Below are positions 43,845 through 55,533 of a stretch of DNA of 64,000 nucleotides, piece after piece. The stretch's first letter is position 1. Every line of letters begins with the position of its first letter. This DNA is from Mytilinidion resinicola (Eukaryota > Ascomycota > Dothideomycetes > Mytilinidiales > Mytilinidiaceae), in the NCBI RefSeq assembly GCF_010093595.1, contig NW_022985449.1, forward strand, positions 245,410-309,409. Direction: 5' to 3'. The notes under the pieces were generated by a model, which was given only the letters and a program-made list of their open reading frames with translations, was not told the DNA's origin and made no database searches. The position numbers were made by a program, and so were the translations under genes.

Positions 43845-45178
43845 CTAAAATATCGCCACCGCATTCGGCGGGCTCGCCACCCCGCCGGGCACTTTCAACG
43901 GCACACTCGCCACAAAAAAGCTCCACCGCCCCTTCTCCGCACACACCCGCCCCAGCTCCTCCAGATCAAACAGCTCCCCAATGGGCACCCCCCACCCAGC
44001 CAGCAACCACTGATGCAACAACCCCCCGCCCTGCATCTCCTCCTCAAAGCTCTCCCCTTTCCACACGCCCCCCGCAGCCGTGTGCGGCCCCGCAATCGGC
44101 GCGCGCTCAAACGACGGCGCGTCGGAAGCCACCGCGCAGAACCCGCTTTCCCAGATCCAGCGCAGCACGGCGAGGGAGGGCTCAAGGCCGATGAAGTCGG
44201 GGGAGGGGCGGGTGGCGAGCGCGTTTTGGTCATCGGGGGGGAGGGATTCGTAGGCGAGGGTGAAGCCGGAGCGGAGGAGGAGGATGTCGCCAGCGCGGGG
44301 GACGGTGTGGGTTTCGGCGAGCATGGCTTGAATGTGGGCGAAGGGGATGGAGGTGCTGGTGAGCGGGGAGAGGGTGAGGGAGTGGGCGGTGCAGAAGCGG
44401 GGGTAGTCGAGGAGGATGCCGCGGGTTGTGATGCCGCCGGCGGAGACCCAGGCTGGGAGGGGGTGAGTTTGGGGCTTGTTCAAATTGATCTTGGGGGGAA
44501 GGGGGCGGGGTAGAGGCTTGAGGTGGAGGGAAGAGGTTGAGATGATAGTGAAGGTTGAAATAGAGTCAAAGGGTTGAGATGGAGATGAGAAGTTGAGATT
44601 GGTTTACCGTCTATGCCTATCACGTTCGGATCATCTAATTCCTCTTGCACGTGGCCGTTGTAGTACCGTTTGGCCTTTTGGTACCCTGCAGTGAGCAGTC
44701 ACGAGGTCAATTCTTTTCTAATTCCTCGATATCTCTTGCCATGAAGAAAGACTCACCGTAGTGTCTGAACCCATCCCACTGGCTGCTACATTGGGTATTG
44801 AAAGTCAATACATCGTCATTCACTGTGCGCTTCTCGCCGTCTGGCTTTGTACTGTCAACACTGTCCCACCAATCCCCCCATACACATGCCACACCAGCAA
44901 AGAGCGCTGCATACTTTACTCCGGTTCACCAGCTTCCACTCAAACGGGCTCCGGCCAAAGCTTGGGTGGCTCGGCTTGTTGAGGTGCCAATCAAGGCTTA
45001 CCCGCTCTCCAGTTTTGATCTCAGTTGCGGCCGCGGCTACGACTGCGGGCGTGAGCATGTTCAGTGCGCCGAGAGCGTCTTCGGGGCCGTATAGGCCCCA
45101 CGCATTGCCTGCTGGGCCTGAAGGGTCGAGGGGGAGAGAGGAGAAAGGCGGACGGGAGGGTGGGTCGGTGGGGACCAT
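43845..45178 (-). CDS. Cyclase-family protein (PF04199, kynurenine-formamidase-like)
   Basis: Four exons (45178-44915, 44844-44757, 44685-44608, 44452-43845) give 345 aa. The fungal version of the metal-binding motif reads SQWDGFRHYGY, followed by FYNG-like RYYNG, then GIDAWVSAGGITTRGILLDY. The second half has LLLRSGFT and SDAPSFE. Bacterial relatives are metal-dependent formamidases or isatin hydrolases; fungal members are mostly uncharacterised hydrolases, so the substrate is unknown. Introns of 70, 71 and 155 nt are supported by frame and homology. It is convergent with MED4; the 3' ends are 263 bp apart. Confidence 0.87.
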
Positions 45179-45537
45179 TTTGGGGATGATGGGGTATGTT
45201 GAAAGCTATATTGGTAGAAGGAGAATTTGATAGAAGAATGAGAAAGTCGTTTCAGGAGGAAATTGGAGTCTCGCCGTGAGAGTATCTCGGATACATGGAG
45301 CTTCGTTCAAACATAAACAGCGATGAGCTGCATCGTGAGAGTCGTTAAAGCCCCGCAGAAAGGTGGGGCGAGCGGTTTTCTCTCCGTAGAATATTTGACT
45401 CCTCTTCCCGGCAACGTCCTGTGACGAAGATGGAGAACAACACTCTCATCGGCGTCGATGGATCGGCTTGAGAAACAAAAGGAGCGGTTCGAGTTATGAA
45501 GTGGACAACAATCAACCAATATGCGGAACATATTCTA
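45179..45537. other. Intergenic region
   Basis: It holds the promoter of the cyclase gene on the left and the 3' flank of the membrane-protein gene on the right. No further feature was recognised. Confidence 0.35.
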
Positions 45538-47501
45538 CTAGGACCAGTTTGGTTGCCTATACACTCCTTCCGGGAGTCTTGCAATGTTGAGGAAGCATTC
45601 GACAACTAAGTATGTCCTTGAAAAGAGATACAGGAAAGAAATGGGTATGGATAACAGAAGCAGGCCATCCGACAACCTTAGAAGTGCGTCCTCATGCATT
45701 GTTGCACGCGAGCGGCCTGAATAATAGGACTTTTGAGAGGCGACTGATATCGCAATCGCAGCTGGACCAGTAGCGGCAATTGCCACGCCCGAGATTTGCC
45801 ATAATATTCGGTGCGTATGAGATGCAAAAGGTGCTGTCCATGCCAAACTGTGCAGCCCACCATATATAAATCCAGCGAGCGTTGATGCAATCTCAAGTGT
45901 GTGGCCTGCTTCGAGGATGAGGTTCTTAAACAAGTCGGATCTGAGACGTCTCTTCACGGCAAAAGACGGCCGCTCTCCATCAATGGACACTGTGGATACC
46001 TCAGGTCTCCTTCGATCTACGATATACGTCACGCTCCGTGAACTAATTCTGAGGTTCGAGTTCGGACATTTTTGTAACGCCTCTGATGCTAGCCTCCATA
46101 AACGAGAGCGTATCTCATCTAGCTCAATGTAAGTTCCCTGGGGATGGTCACAATAGCGAAATGAAACTCGGATGTTATAATAGGCGTGGTCTGGTGGAAG
46201 TCTCAGGGTTGAGCCCGGTCCTACAGCGTCCGTGTGTACAGCTTCAACCAAGACGGCCGTATCAGACTCTATGCTGGCGTTGTTGCTCGTCCTGCCCCAT
46301 CCTGACAGTACTATGATCTCCTTATCTGAGAAGTTGCCAGAGACAGCTTTTTGCCAAGGCAAAGCATCGTCACCTAGACTACCCTTCATCACAGAGAAAA
46401 AGGCACAGATGGGATGAGCATCTTCTCCTCTGATCAAGGTGGGCTCTTGAAAATCCAGCGGCTTATCCCACCAAAGCAGGTAGATAAGTAGCGTGCAAAT
46501 TGCATGCGCGAAGACGTTGAGTTCCAGTATACTGATCTGAAGGCCTTGAGCTACTCGCGCAATACAGACAATGCAGAACCATAACGCCTGAAAGCATACG
46601 ATGAATTTGGCCAGGCCATTTGCTTTCTCTTTATCTTCAATGTCTTCTTTCGAGATATCTAGAATAAGCCGCGGTTCCATCTGTACGACAAGTCGAAGGC
46701 CATCTTGTGTGAGAACGACGTGTTGGAGACCATTTGGAAGGAACGGCTGCTTAGCATCGCTGGCGTCCATTGCAATCCACCCATTATAACGTAGAAGCCG
46801 TGGACTAATGTCCAGAGGTGCTTCTCATGGTACAAAGAGATTTCGAGGCTAGGAAGATCTTCCTATATCTAACATTTGGGTAAGACAAGGACATACGCAA
46901 GGCTGAATTAGGCAATGCACAATAAGACTTAGTTGAGATGGCAACAACTACCAAGAAGATCTTACACAACGAAACGAAGCAGAAATGGAATGGATGTTGC
47001 CAGCTAGACATATGCTGGTGGGCTGAAAAGGGAAGCAAGCTTGCTGCAACGTTCGCTGCCTACCTCGATGATATCTACAGACGATACATCTCCTCTCCCC
47101 CTCATTCTTTTCATGTCATTGAAAATGTTCTTATGAAGTGGAACTAAAGGTTCCAGCCCCTGGAGATTGTGCATGTAGTTGCAGATACCAAGAGCTTCTC
47201 GTCGCTCCCGAAAAGCAGTAAACGTGACCTGATATTGTATCAGCCTGAAGAATAAAGGAACGCATGGAGTTTCGACTCCCACTATCTCGGGAGCTAGCAG
47301 GCCTGCAAAAAGCCATCCAAATCTTCGCCATCGTTGACTGGAAAGTTTGCCATGCTCCGGCAAGTTAGGGTGGACGGCCGTCCACACGCATAAGCCCATT
47401 ATCACTGGACATGTGGAAGGTATGCTGTATGTACCCCGGTATGTAGGCTCCGGTTTCCATGCTGAATGGTTGCTTGACTGGCTTCTGAAAGGGGCAAACA
47501 T
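45538..47501 (-). pseudogene. Multi-TM fungal membrane protein with a 1-nt frameshift
   Basis: Three exons are readable: 47501-47283 (TYRGTYSIPSTCPVIMGLCVWTAVHPN), 47228-47064 (FTAFRERREALGICNYMH) and 46862-45538. In the last exon the frame LWTLVHGFYVIMGG must shift by one base near 46775 to reach AMDASDAKQPFLPNG, after which it stays open to the end. The protein belongs to a large uncharacterised ascomycete family of membrane proteins (KANGLAKFIVCFQALWF, LLIYLLWWDKPLD), with several TM segments near both ends. The frameshift lies at a TT and is consistent with loss of one T. Introns (201 and 54 nt) look normal. A sequence error cannot be excluded; function is unknown. Confidence 0.65.
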
Positions 47502-48001
47502 GGTTTCTAGTTGTTGAGTTGAAAGAAGGAGAGGTTCATACCGAACGTCTCGCAAGAAGGCTGAGAATCTCATTACCTACCAGGCGTGCCAGGCTGCGGG
47601 TGATTCCAATCACCTCGGAGGAATCAACAACCGGAGTCTGTGCACTAGCCCCCAAATTGAAATCACATGATCTAGATATCTTGCACCCCGGCCCCTATCC
47701 TTGCCTCAAACTCGTCACCGTCAACCTCCGACACCTGAGGGCATCTCGCGTCGATCACTCGCAATGGGTATCACCCCTCAGTCCCAACAACCTGTTTTCA
47801 GATATACCCCCGGACAAAGTGATATATGCCATAGAGACCGAGAGGCTACCCAGGCCGCCGCACCACTGGACCATCATGCGATGGACAAACTTCATGCACG
47901 AGCAGGTTGCTCCATCGATGTTCTCCCGTCGAGCCCATCTCATTTTCTTGAACAGCCGGATATCCCTCTAATTTCGGGTCTTTGAGAGATCTCTGTTCGT
48001 G
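47502..48001. promoter_or_regulatory. Divergent intergenic region
   Basis: About 500 bp between the membrane-protein gene and the secreted glycoprotein gene. Overlapping short frames are not protein-like. Confidence 0.35.
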
Positions 48002-49010
48002 ATGTTCAGTCGTATTGCTTCTTTACCTATCCGCGCTGTCATTGCTTCTTTTTGCTTATGTCGTCTGTCTTATGCTACAAACGATGGCAACTTTACCATC
48101 GTCGGGGGACAGATTTATACGCCTGGTCTTGCAATTCTCGATTCGGTATGCCTGCCTCCTTCACCATTAGTCGAAAAGAAAGATGTCCTGATAGCCATCA
48201 CAGCCTCAACCTTTTACCCCCGAAGGCGGGGACTTTCTCCAAGTTGCGCTCGACATCTCAGGCGATGGCCGTCTACCGCAGCCACCGAATAATGCCGACC
48301 CTCTCACGCAGATTTTCAACATCACTCTCTTCCTCACATCCTACTCCACCCAGAAAAACTTCACCATTTCAAATGGAACTGGCTCTCTCCCGCCCTTCGC
48401 CGACATCATGGCCCAGGAACCTGGTAGCACCGTTAAGCATGTCAACTTTGAGTGGCCCGACTGCCTGACTGGGGACGGGCAAGATACCACGGGCACTGCG
48501 AGAGGAGACTACAACATCTCGATCCACCAGAATTACCGGCTGAACGGGTCAAACTTCTACACCATCTTCAACCTACCAATCACAGTTACAAATGGGATTG
48601 TGGCATTTCCTCCAGCAACGCAGATCCTCGTCAAGCCAATTCCAGGGCCCGTGAACGCCAATGGCGGCCGTGTAGCCTGCCCTTTGCTGGAAAACAAGTT
48701 GCTTAGCGATGCTGAGCAACTTACGAGCATTAACAACCCTCCCTTCCAACCGTACATTGGTGGCGAGGTCTCAATCAGCGGGACTAATAACAATGGAGGC
48801 GGAGGTAATGGCGGCGGAGGTAATGGCGGCGGAGGCACCGTGGGAAATCCTGGCCAGAACAACAATGGTGGCAAGAGCAACGGTAATGGTGATGGGCAGG
48901 GTGTCATTGGTAATGTCGGAAGGACGAACAGGCCCGAATTTGGCACCTTGACAGTATGCCTCGGGATAGCAGTGGGGGTCGGAGGACTCGGATGGAGCTT
49001 ATATTGGTAA
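48002..49010 (+). CDS. Secreted GPI-anchor-type glycoprotein, unknown function
   Basis: Exons 48002-48145 and 48204-49010 (58-nt intron) encode 316 aa. An N-terminal signal peptide (IRAVIASFCLCRLSYA) is followed by a domain starting FTIVGGQIYTPGLAIL and carrying several N-x-S/T sites (NFT, NIT, NGT). Then comes a flexible linker with three GGGGN repeats and a Asn/Gly-rich stretch. A hydrophobic C-terminus (FGTLTVCLGIAVGVGGLGWSLYW) fits a GPI-attachment signal. This architecture is common among fungal cell-wall or plasma-membrane proteins. I recognise no enzymatic motif. The ATG at 48002 is chosen because it leads directly into the signal peptide. Confidence 0.75.
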
Positions 49011-49535
49011 ACCGGTCTTCATGAGCGAATTTTCGAGGCTGCCATCAGGATCCTGTCACGATTGCAACGGCCGGACAAATGCAATGATAATTTCTTTCTG
49101 AATTGACGTTGCTAGAGTTCTGAATGAGGAAGTCTATTCCACCCAGGTTTCATATCTGTAACTTCTTGGCATTATGCATGGTCACGCTTTCGGGCTGTTT
49201 CAGCCCTATAACATATGGACATGCGAGCGGTGTGCTACGTGAAAGGAGTGTGGGATGATACAAAGAATGTGAGAGCATTTTGGAACCAAGACTCCCAAGT
49301 AGTTCGCGACGGAGGCAACCTTTCTGAGTATTTTCTAACCGACTCCGGATACGTTTGAGTGCCCAAGGCTCGCATTTGTACGTCTATCTAAACCCAGCGA
49401 ATAAGGACCAGTAGACTTATTCCTACCCAATCAAAGATCTAACATCTATAGGGCATTTCCAGGAGTGGTTCAAAGGGGCCCCCATCCATCCAATCTAGGG
49501 ATTTCGGCATCGTTACACATTATCTACCCAGAACT
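49011..49535. other. Convergent intergenic region
   Basis: Three-prime flanks of the glycoprotein and dehydratase genes. No feature recognised. Confidence 0.4.
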
Positions 49536-50857
49536 CTACCACTCCCTAACCTCCCCACCCGGCCCAATAAACCCCGGACTCACCCAAGCCTTCGCATTCT
49601 TCGACAGCTTCCTCACCTGCGCCTCATCAACCTCAATCCCCAACCCCGGCCCTTTCAACAACTCAATATACCCATCCTTCACATCCCACACCTCAGGATT
49701 CTTCACATAACTCGTCAGATCCTGACTCCCCGCATTGTAATGGATCCCCAGACTCATCTCTTGAATCGCAAAGTTCGGCATCACAGCATCCACCTGCACA
49801 TTTGCCGCCAACGCAATCGGCCCTAGCGGACAGTGCGGCGCCACAGCCACATCGTACGTCTCGCACATCGCCGCTATCTTCTTCATTTCTGAGATCCCGC
49901 CTACGTGGCTGATGTCCGGCTGCAGGATATCCACGCAGCCGGCTTCGAGGAAGGGGCGGACGTCCCAGCGACTGTGAAGCCGCTCGCCGAGCGCGATGGG
50001 CGTGCCGGTGAGCTGGGAGATTTGGGTGATGCCGCCAATGTGCTCGGAGAGTAGCGGTTCCTCGATGAAGAGGGGGAAATGGGGCTCGAGGGCTTTTGCA
50101 AGCTGCTTGGCCATGGGTTTGTGCACGCGGCCGTGGAAGTCGATGCCGGCGTCCATACCGAGGGCTTTGACGGCTTTGAGGCGCTCGACGCAATCGTTCA
50201 GCGCGGCGGGAGAATCAAGCCAGCCGAGGTCTTCGGTGCCGTTCATTTTCACGGAAAGGAAACCCTGGGCTTTGCGTGCCAGGCTTGGGGATGTGAGATA
50301 GAATAGGGTGGTGATGGTGTTTTAGGAGGAGAGCCGGGGGGGCGGTGGGGGAACTTACGCTTGTTTCTCGATGTCTCCTGGACGGTCGCCGCCAATCCAG
50401 GCGTAGACTTTGAGTTTGTCGCGGACTTTGCCTCCGAGGAGTTGGTAGATGGGTACGCCGAGCTTCCTAGCTGAGAAGAAGTCAGTTCCAAATTCATCAT
50501 ATTGCGACTTGATCAACACTTACCCTTCAAGTCCCACAGCGCAATATCGATACCAGCCAATGCACTCATGAAAACAGGGCCACCCCTATAGAAGCTCGTC
50601 CGCCATGACATCTGCCAAATATGCTCGATCTCACTGATTGGGGTGTCAGAATGACCTCAAGGTTGGAAGTTAGGGACTTACTCCGCTTCAAATCCGATAT
50701 AGCGCTCAATCCATGCATCGAGACATCCTTCTACTGCTTGGGTATGTCCTTCGAGTGATGCTTCGCCCCAGCCAGTGTTTCCGGCATCGTCGGTGATTTT
50801 AACGAACAGCCAGCGTGGGGGCACGCGGAAGTATTCTATGGTCGCTATTTTACCCAT
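49536..50857 (-). CDS. Galactonate-dehydratase-like enzyme (enolase superfamily)
   Basis: Exons 50857-50682, 50633-50524, 50470-50359 and 50283-49536 encode 381 aa, one residue shorter than bacterial DgoD. Seen are the N-terminal capping domain with [16 protein letters not shown], then the barrel motifs [32 protein letters not shown] and [12 protein letters not shown], which carry the metal ligands and catalytic His residues of mandelate-racemase-type dehydratases. Sequence around the active site is closest to D-galactonate dehydratase (dehydration to 2-keto-3-deoxygalactonate), but the exact aldonate is inferred. The start [10 protein letters not shown] matches the family. It is divergently transcribed from an aldolase gene that could use its product. 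Confidence 0.9.
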
Positions 50858-51469
50858 TACGTGTATTTCTATAAGGATAAAGTGGAAGAAAAGTCTTTCT
50901 AATTTCTTTGTACTTGATAAATAAGATCTTTTGAAGAAAGAAACTGCCAGTAGTGCCGAGTTTGGCGGTCGCAGAAAGAGTATTGGTGTATGATGGACAG
51001 CGTCACTGTCCAGGACGTTGCTCTGTGATGGACCCGCTAAAGACCCGGTATTAGATTGACCGAGCTATAGAGCTACTCGTCATAACATGCTCCTTGAGAG
51101 AATAACGTAGCATTATGCAAGACTGCCACAGCACCGAAAATATACTCATCTTTCCTCTCATTTATACCTTTGTGCATACATCTAAAACAGCCTCGTCTCT
51201 AGCCACGAACGAGAACTAGCTAATTGAACAAGGACCATTTTTGGGCCGAGCTCCCTTCAACACTGATGTCGGTAGTGGGGACACGCGGGGTAGTAGTGAG
51301 TTTCCAGCAAGTCGTGTCTTCGGTATGGCCCGAACCCGGCACGTCTTCGGAGGAGATATACCGAAAACGCGAGATGCATTTAGTATAGGAAGATGATAAT
51401 TCGTACGTGTAGAATCGATGAAACGTATCGCGGAAGTGTCGTTGATCAAGTCAAAGTAATTTCCACACC
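50858..51469. promoter_or_regulatory. Shared bidirectional promoter, dehydratase / aldolase
   Basis: This is 612 bp between the two start codons of a head-to-head pair. A shared control region fits co-induction by a sugar acid, but this is inference and I cannot assign operator motifs. Confidence 0.5.
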
Positions 51470-52559
51470 ATGCCAACCGCACGTACCCCCCCAACCGGCG
51501 TCTGGGTACCCTCCCCGACTTTCTTCAAACCCGCTTCCTCCAGCCAATCCCTCCAACCCGCCGTCGACATCGACACCCAGGTCAAACACAGCGTCCACCT
51601 CGCGAAGAATGGCATCCGCGGCCTTGTCCTCCTCGGCTCAACCGCTGAGGCGATACACCTCTCCCGCGACGAACGTATCAGCTTGACCGCAGGCGTGCGC
51701 AAGGGCATGAATGATGCCGGTTTCCCAGACTACCCCATCATGGCCGGCATACTGGTCAACTCGGTCGATGAGGTGCTCGAGTGGTTAGAAGATCTGGGGA
51801 AAGCGGGTGCACAATGGGGGCTTGTGCTAGCACCGGGGTATTTTGGAGCTGCTGTGAATCAGGAAAATCTAAAAGAGTGGTTTACGGTTGTGGCAGATAA
51901 GAGCCCAATCCCTATCTTGATGTAGGATAGGATTCGTGGCTGATCGTGGGGTTGATGGCTAATGGAGTTCGCGCAGTTACAACTACCCTGGCGTGACGAA
52001 CAACCTCATGGTGACGCCGGAGACTTATGCATATCTGGCACAACATCCGAACATAGTAGGGTGTAAGCTGTAAGAACTGTCGAATTATTCACAATGAAGA
52101 GACGTTAGCTAACGAGATGATATCAGGTCTCATGGTAACGTCTCCTACCACACGCAAGTGTCTACCGACCCCAGCATCGACCACGAGAAGTTCCGCGTAT
52201 ACAGTGGAATTGGATCACAACTCGGCCCTATCGTTCTCTTCGGCGCCGCAGGTGTCATCGATGGCCTAGCTGCATACTACCCCAGGGCTGTAGCTCGCCT
52301 AATGGATCTGGCAGAGAAGAGGCCAATTGAGCCGAAAGCGTTGCAAGAGATTCAATCCCAGCAGTTCGTTGTCAGTCAGGCGTGGGAGTTCATTGTGAAG
52401 TTCGGCATATTGGGCATAAGAGAGGCTATATATCAGGTCCTCGGAATGGGGACTGTGGAAGGCGGTCGGCTACCGCTGAAGGGAAGGATACCTGAAGGCG
52501 AATGGGCGAAGTGGGAGGCCATGCACTCGAAGATGCAGGCACTAGAGGATGCACCGTAG
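51470..52559 (+). CDS. DHDPS/DapA-family aldolase (2-keto-3-deoxy-sugar-acid type)
   Basis: Exons 51470-51921, 51977-52069 and 52127-52559 give 325 aa. The GSTAEAIHLSRDER segment is the family's substrate-carboxylate loop region. Y152 in YNYPG and K181 in VGCKLSHG are the catalytic Tyr and Schiff-base Lys, 29 residues apart as in the family (28 in E. coli DapA). IGSQLGPIVLFGAAGVIDG forms the last barrel strands. Fungal members cleave 2-keto-3-deoxy acids to pyruvate and an aldehyde, or catalyse related steps. Head-to-head pairing with the dehydratase suggests consecutive steps of a non-phosphorylated aldonate pathway. Introns (55 and 57 nt) are supported by frame. Confidence 0.9.
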
Positions 52560-53084
52560 AGTCATAAAATAATTCCAGAGCTAGGTTGAGCTCGGTAGGA
52601 CCTTTTATAGCTCGCTTGCTCCTCGCTACGGCGAATAAACCACGGAAACATTCCTTCGAACCAACCTTCAAGCGCCTACCACTTCGTCAATGGCATCCAC
52701 CTTATTTGAGGTCCCAACTAGGTATGAGGATTTTGCAATGTATGTGTTCCTTGTAAGTCCTCGGGCATTATAGGAAAGTTGCCAAATAGCCTACTAGCGA
52801 CGCCCTTCGGATACGCGTCTGCTACCATGTCCTCTGGGATCCTTTCCTTTTGCTTTACACAACTATCTTGCCAAAGGACTAGGGTTCGAAACCACAGGAT
52901 GCTTGCTAAGTGATTTTATTTGGGATGTCATACTCTTTAGGTGGTAGCTCACGTGTTTTCGTGCTACCTACGCCTAGATAATAAGGTTAGCGTCTCTAGC
53001 AGCTACATCTGAGCGTGAACCTTTCCCTCACCCGACTCTTCCCTCCTCTATCCATCACTCTTCTCAACTTCCAGAGGTCCCACA
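52560..53084. other. Intergenic region
   Basis: No gene is supported between the aldolase and the F-box pseudogene. Confidence 0.35.
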
Positions 53085-55112
53085 CCAGATTTACCCGTCG
53101 AGCTCATCGCTGAGGTAGTCTCATATATTCCCGATCAGGCCGAGCTTTCGCGTACCTCGTGCGTTTCTCGCCATCTCAACGCCGTAGCAATTCCACGTCT
53201 ATACCAGTCTTACTCCAACTGCGATAGCTCGACCCATCAGCGTTCGTTCAGGCCGTTTCTAAGAACGATTGCACAGCGCCCGGACTTGGCAAAATTGGTC
53301 AAGAGAGTCGATCTCAGGAGGTGGAGAACAGAGCTAGCATTTCATAAACAACATAGGAACGGGATGCAATCTTCCGAAAGGGATAAAACGTTCTTTGTGA
53401 ATAAGGCGAAACAGATTGGCCTCATTGCCGCCGATGCCGAGGCCGGAGATATTAAGACGGAGTATTTTAGAATCGAGGAGGTTAGCTACAATCGATTCCT
53501 ATACATCGAAGATGAAGATAATACCGGCAACTTCGTAGAAAGAAAGGTGGAATTTGCGACAATTGTGGACGAGCCTTCGGACCATGAACTATACAACAAT
53601 GACGATGACGATAACCCCTTACGTCATCGTCATTATCGTAACTATCGGGTGTGCGCTGTATCTGAGAGCAGCGCATGGGCATATCCAGCTGAATCGTGAA
53701 GGACTGGCTGCGAATGCATTATCAAGGCTATGCAGATGCAGACGTTATTCTACTTCTTAGCCTCCTTCCTAGCCTCGAAGAACTCCATGTATTGGGGATG
53801 CCGAACACCCCATTCCTCCGCTGGGACTTTACCCTAAAAGCGAACCCTTTAAGGTGCCTAAAGAAGATCTTACTCGGCCTTGGGCCAAAAGGCGGTGCAC
53901 TAAATGCATCGGTTGTTTGTTATCTGTTCCCTCGCTCCGCACCTTGAGCGGCACATTCATCCAAGCATCAAGAGAGTGGCGTCCTAAAAAGCCTGCGCCG
54001 TCGAACCTAGCTACCATCGATATGGAGGACACCTTCTTGACAAAGCAAACTACAGAGCAATTGATACGCTCCTGTAAAGCTCTGGAGACATTTGGACATA
54101 CTCTAAAGGATATCCCTGGAGTGTCCCTAGCTAGAAGAGAAGAAGATGCATTGGTTGGCCCGAGGCCTTTGAAACATTTTCTCCACTTTCAACGACGGAC
54201 TTTGAAGAATCTGAGGGTTGAGCTACGGTATCATGGAATGACACGCAACGACAACAGAGATTGTTTCATGGGATCATTGAGAGCCTTCGAGAAATTAGAG
54301 ACTCTCTGAACATGCTACAAAGGCCTTATGGGTCCAGCCTGGCTTGAGACCGATGATTCCGCTGTCATACCTACGTGTCTTTCGGAATTCCTACCGCCAT
54401 CCATCGTATCACTCAGGTTGAAATTGATGTGAACTCTGATTTCTATGGGTGTCTAGCTCGTTGTTTATATACTAGGGGAAGGAGGGGGGCCAGCCCCGGG
54501 GGCATAACGTGGTATCTCTTCCTGACGCGTTACTTGATTCATCCTGTTTCCTGATACAGTACTGATACCGTGCTGCAGCACTGCTGTTGCACTACCTGTT
54601 ACTTCCTCCTGTATCAGCATGTTATCCTGATACGTTACTGCATATGAGTTGCTGACCCTAGGTTGTAGTGCTGCAACCCGAGTGTATCCCTCCACCTAAA
54701 TAAGGTACTCACGCACGGTATTCCGCAGCTATTGAACATTGCATCCTCGCGCGCTGAAAGATTCCCAAATCTCAAGACTGTCAACGTGTGTCTGAAGTAA
54801 GATCGTAGGCACAGGGGTAATGAGATTCGCTCTCGACTTCGGTCTGCTTTTGAGGCAGTGGGTATTGAATGCATTGCGAAGAGGCCGGTCAAGTCGAGTC
54901 ATTTGAGCAACGGGCGCTTTCGCGCTGGACAAATGTCACACTTCTCTGACGAAAGGGATACCTGCAGTCCCTCATTTCTCCGTCAGTTTGTTCTCAAAGG
55001 AACAGGTGCTCAACTCAACGTACAGTGCCTTGCCAAAACACAGTCGCCACCGCTTGCGGTGCTTCAGAGCGTTTTAAAATTCCAATCACACGTAAAGTCC
55101 TCAACAGCTTAG
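53085..55112 (+). pseudogene. F-box/LRR-like protein pseudogene interrupted by a MITE
   Basis: The F-box core reads PDLPVELIAEVVSYIPDQ at about 53085. Leucine-rich segments follow (VILLLSLLPSLEELHVLGMP, PLKHFLHFQRRTLKNLRVEL). The frame changes near 53693 and 53927, each consistent with loss of one base. There is an in-frame TGA at 54307-54309, the MITE at 54411-54683, and an in-frame TAA at 54798-54800 (possible CAA origin) before RLRSAFEAVGIEC. Leaving out the MITE plus one TSD joins SEFLPPSIVS to LHLNKVLTHGIPQL in one frame. F-box proteins recruit substrates to SCF ubiquitin ligases. No start codon was found; a first exon may be missing. The C-terminal limit is uncertain. Confidence 0.8.
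54411..54683. mobile_element. MITE copy B, 273 bp, 5-bp TSD GTATC
   Basis: It differs from copy A (1635-1907) by three substitutions. It is flanked by GTATC at 54406-54410 and 54684-54688, and ends in ACTCAGGTTG and CAACCCGAGT. It is inserted in the coding sequence of the F-box pseudogene, which gives an independent empty-site check of its ends. Confidence 0.93.
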
Positions 55113-55533
55113 ATTAGAGAAGTTTCGCATGCTTGCATTCAACATGCTTGTCGCTGTTTGTGGTTCTTCAGTATATAAATCTGGAAGAGATGAAAAGCCT
55201 GCCCAAACTTGTGTCCTAATACTGTGAATCCAACGCGATTTAGTGACGTGATTGGCGATCATACAGAATGGAACCGGCCTTGTTTATACCATTTCAGGGA
55301 TTCATATTCTGGTTCCTCAGCAGGGAGATGGATACAACGTGAAGTACCGAGAAAAGTCTATCTGCTTGTAGAGTATAAGGCGTGGCGGAGCATCATATCA
55401 TTAGTGCCAAACTGCTTTAGAGACTAAAGATACAGTCGACGACACCTCGCCTCAACGACACACAACATCCGCAACCTCAGGGCCATTTTGTATCATACGC
55501 ATATCAGCTCTGCAACCATTACACAAGACCAAT
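55113..55533. other. Intergenic region
   Basis: Upstream region of the cupin gene. Nothing specific recognised. Confidence 0.35.
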
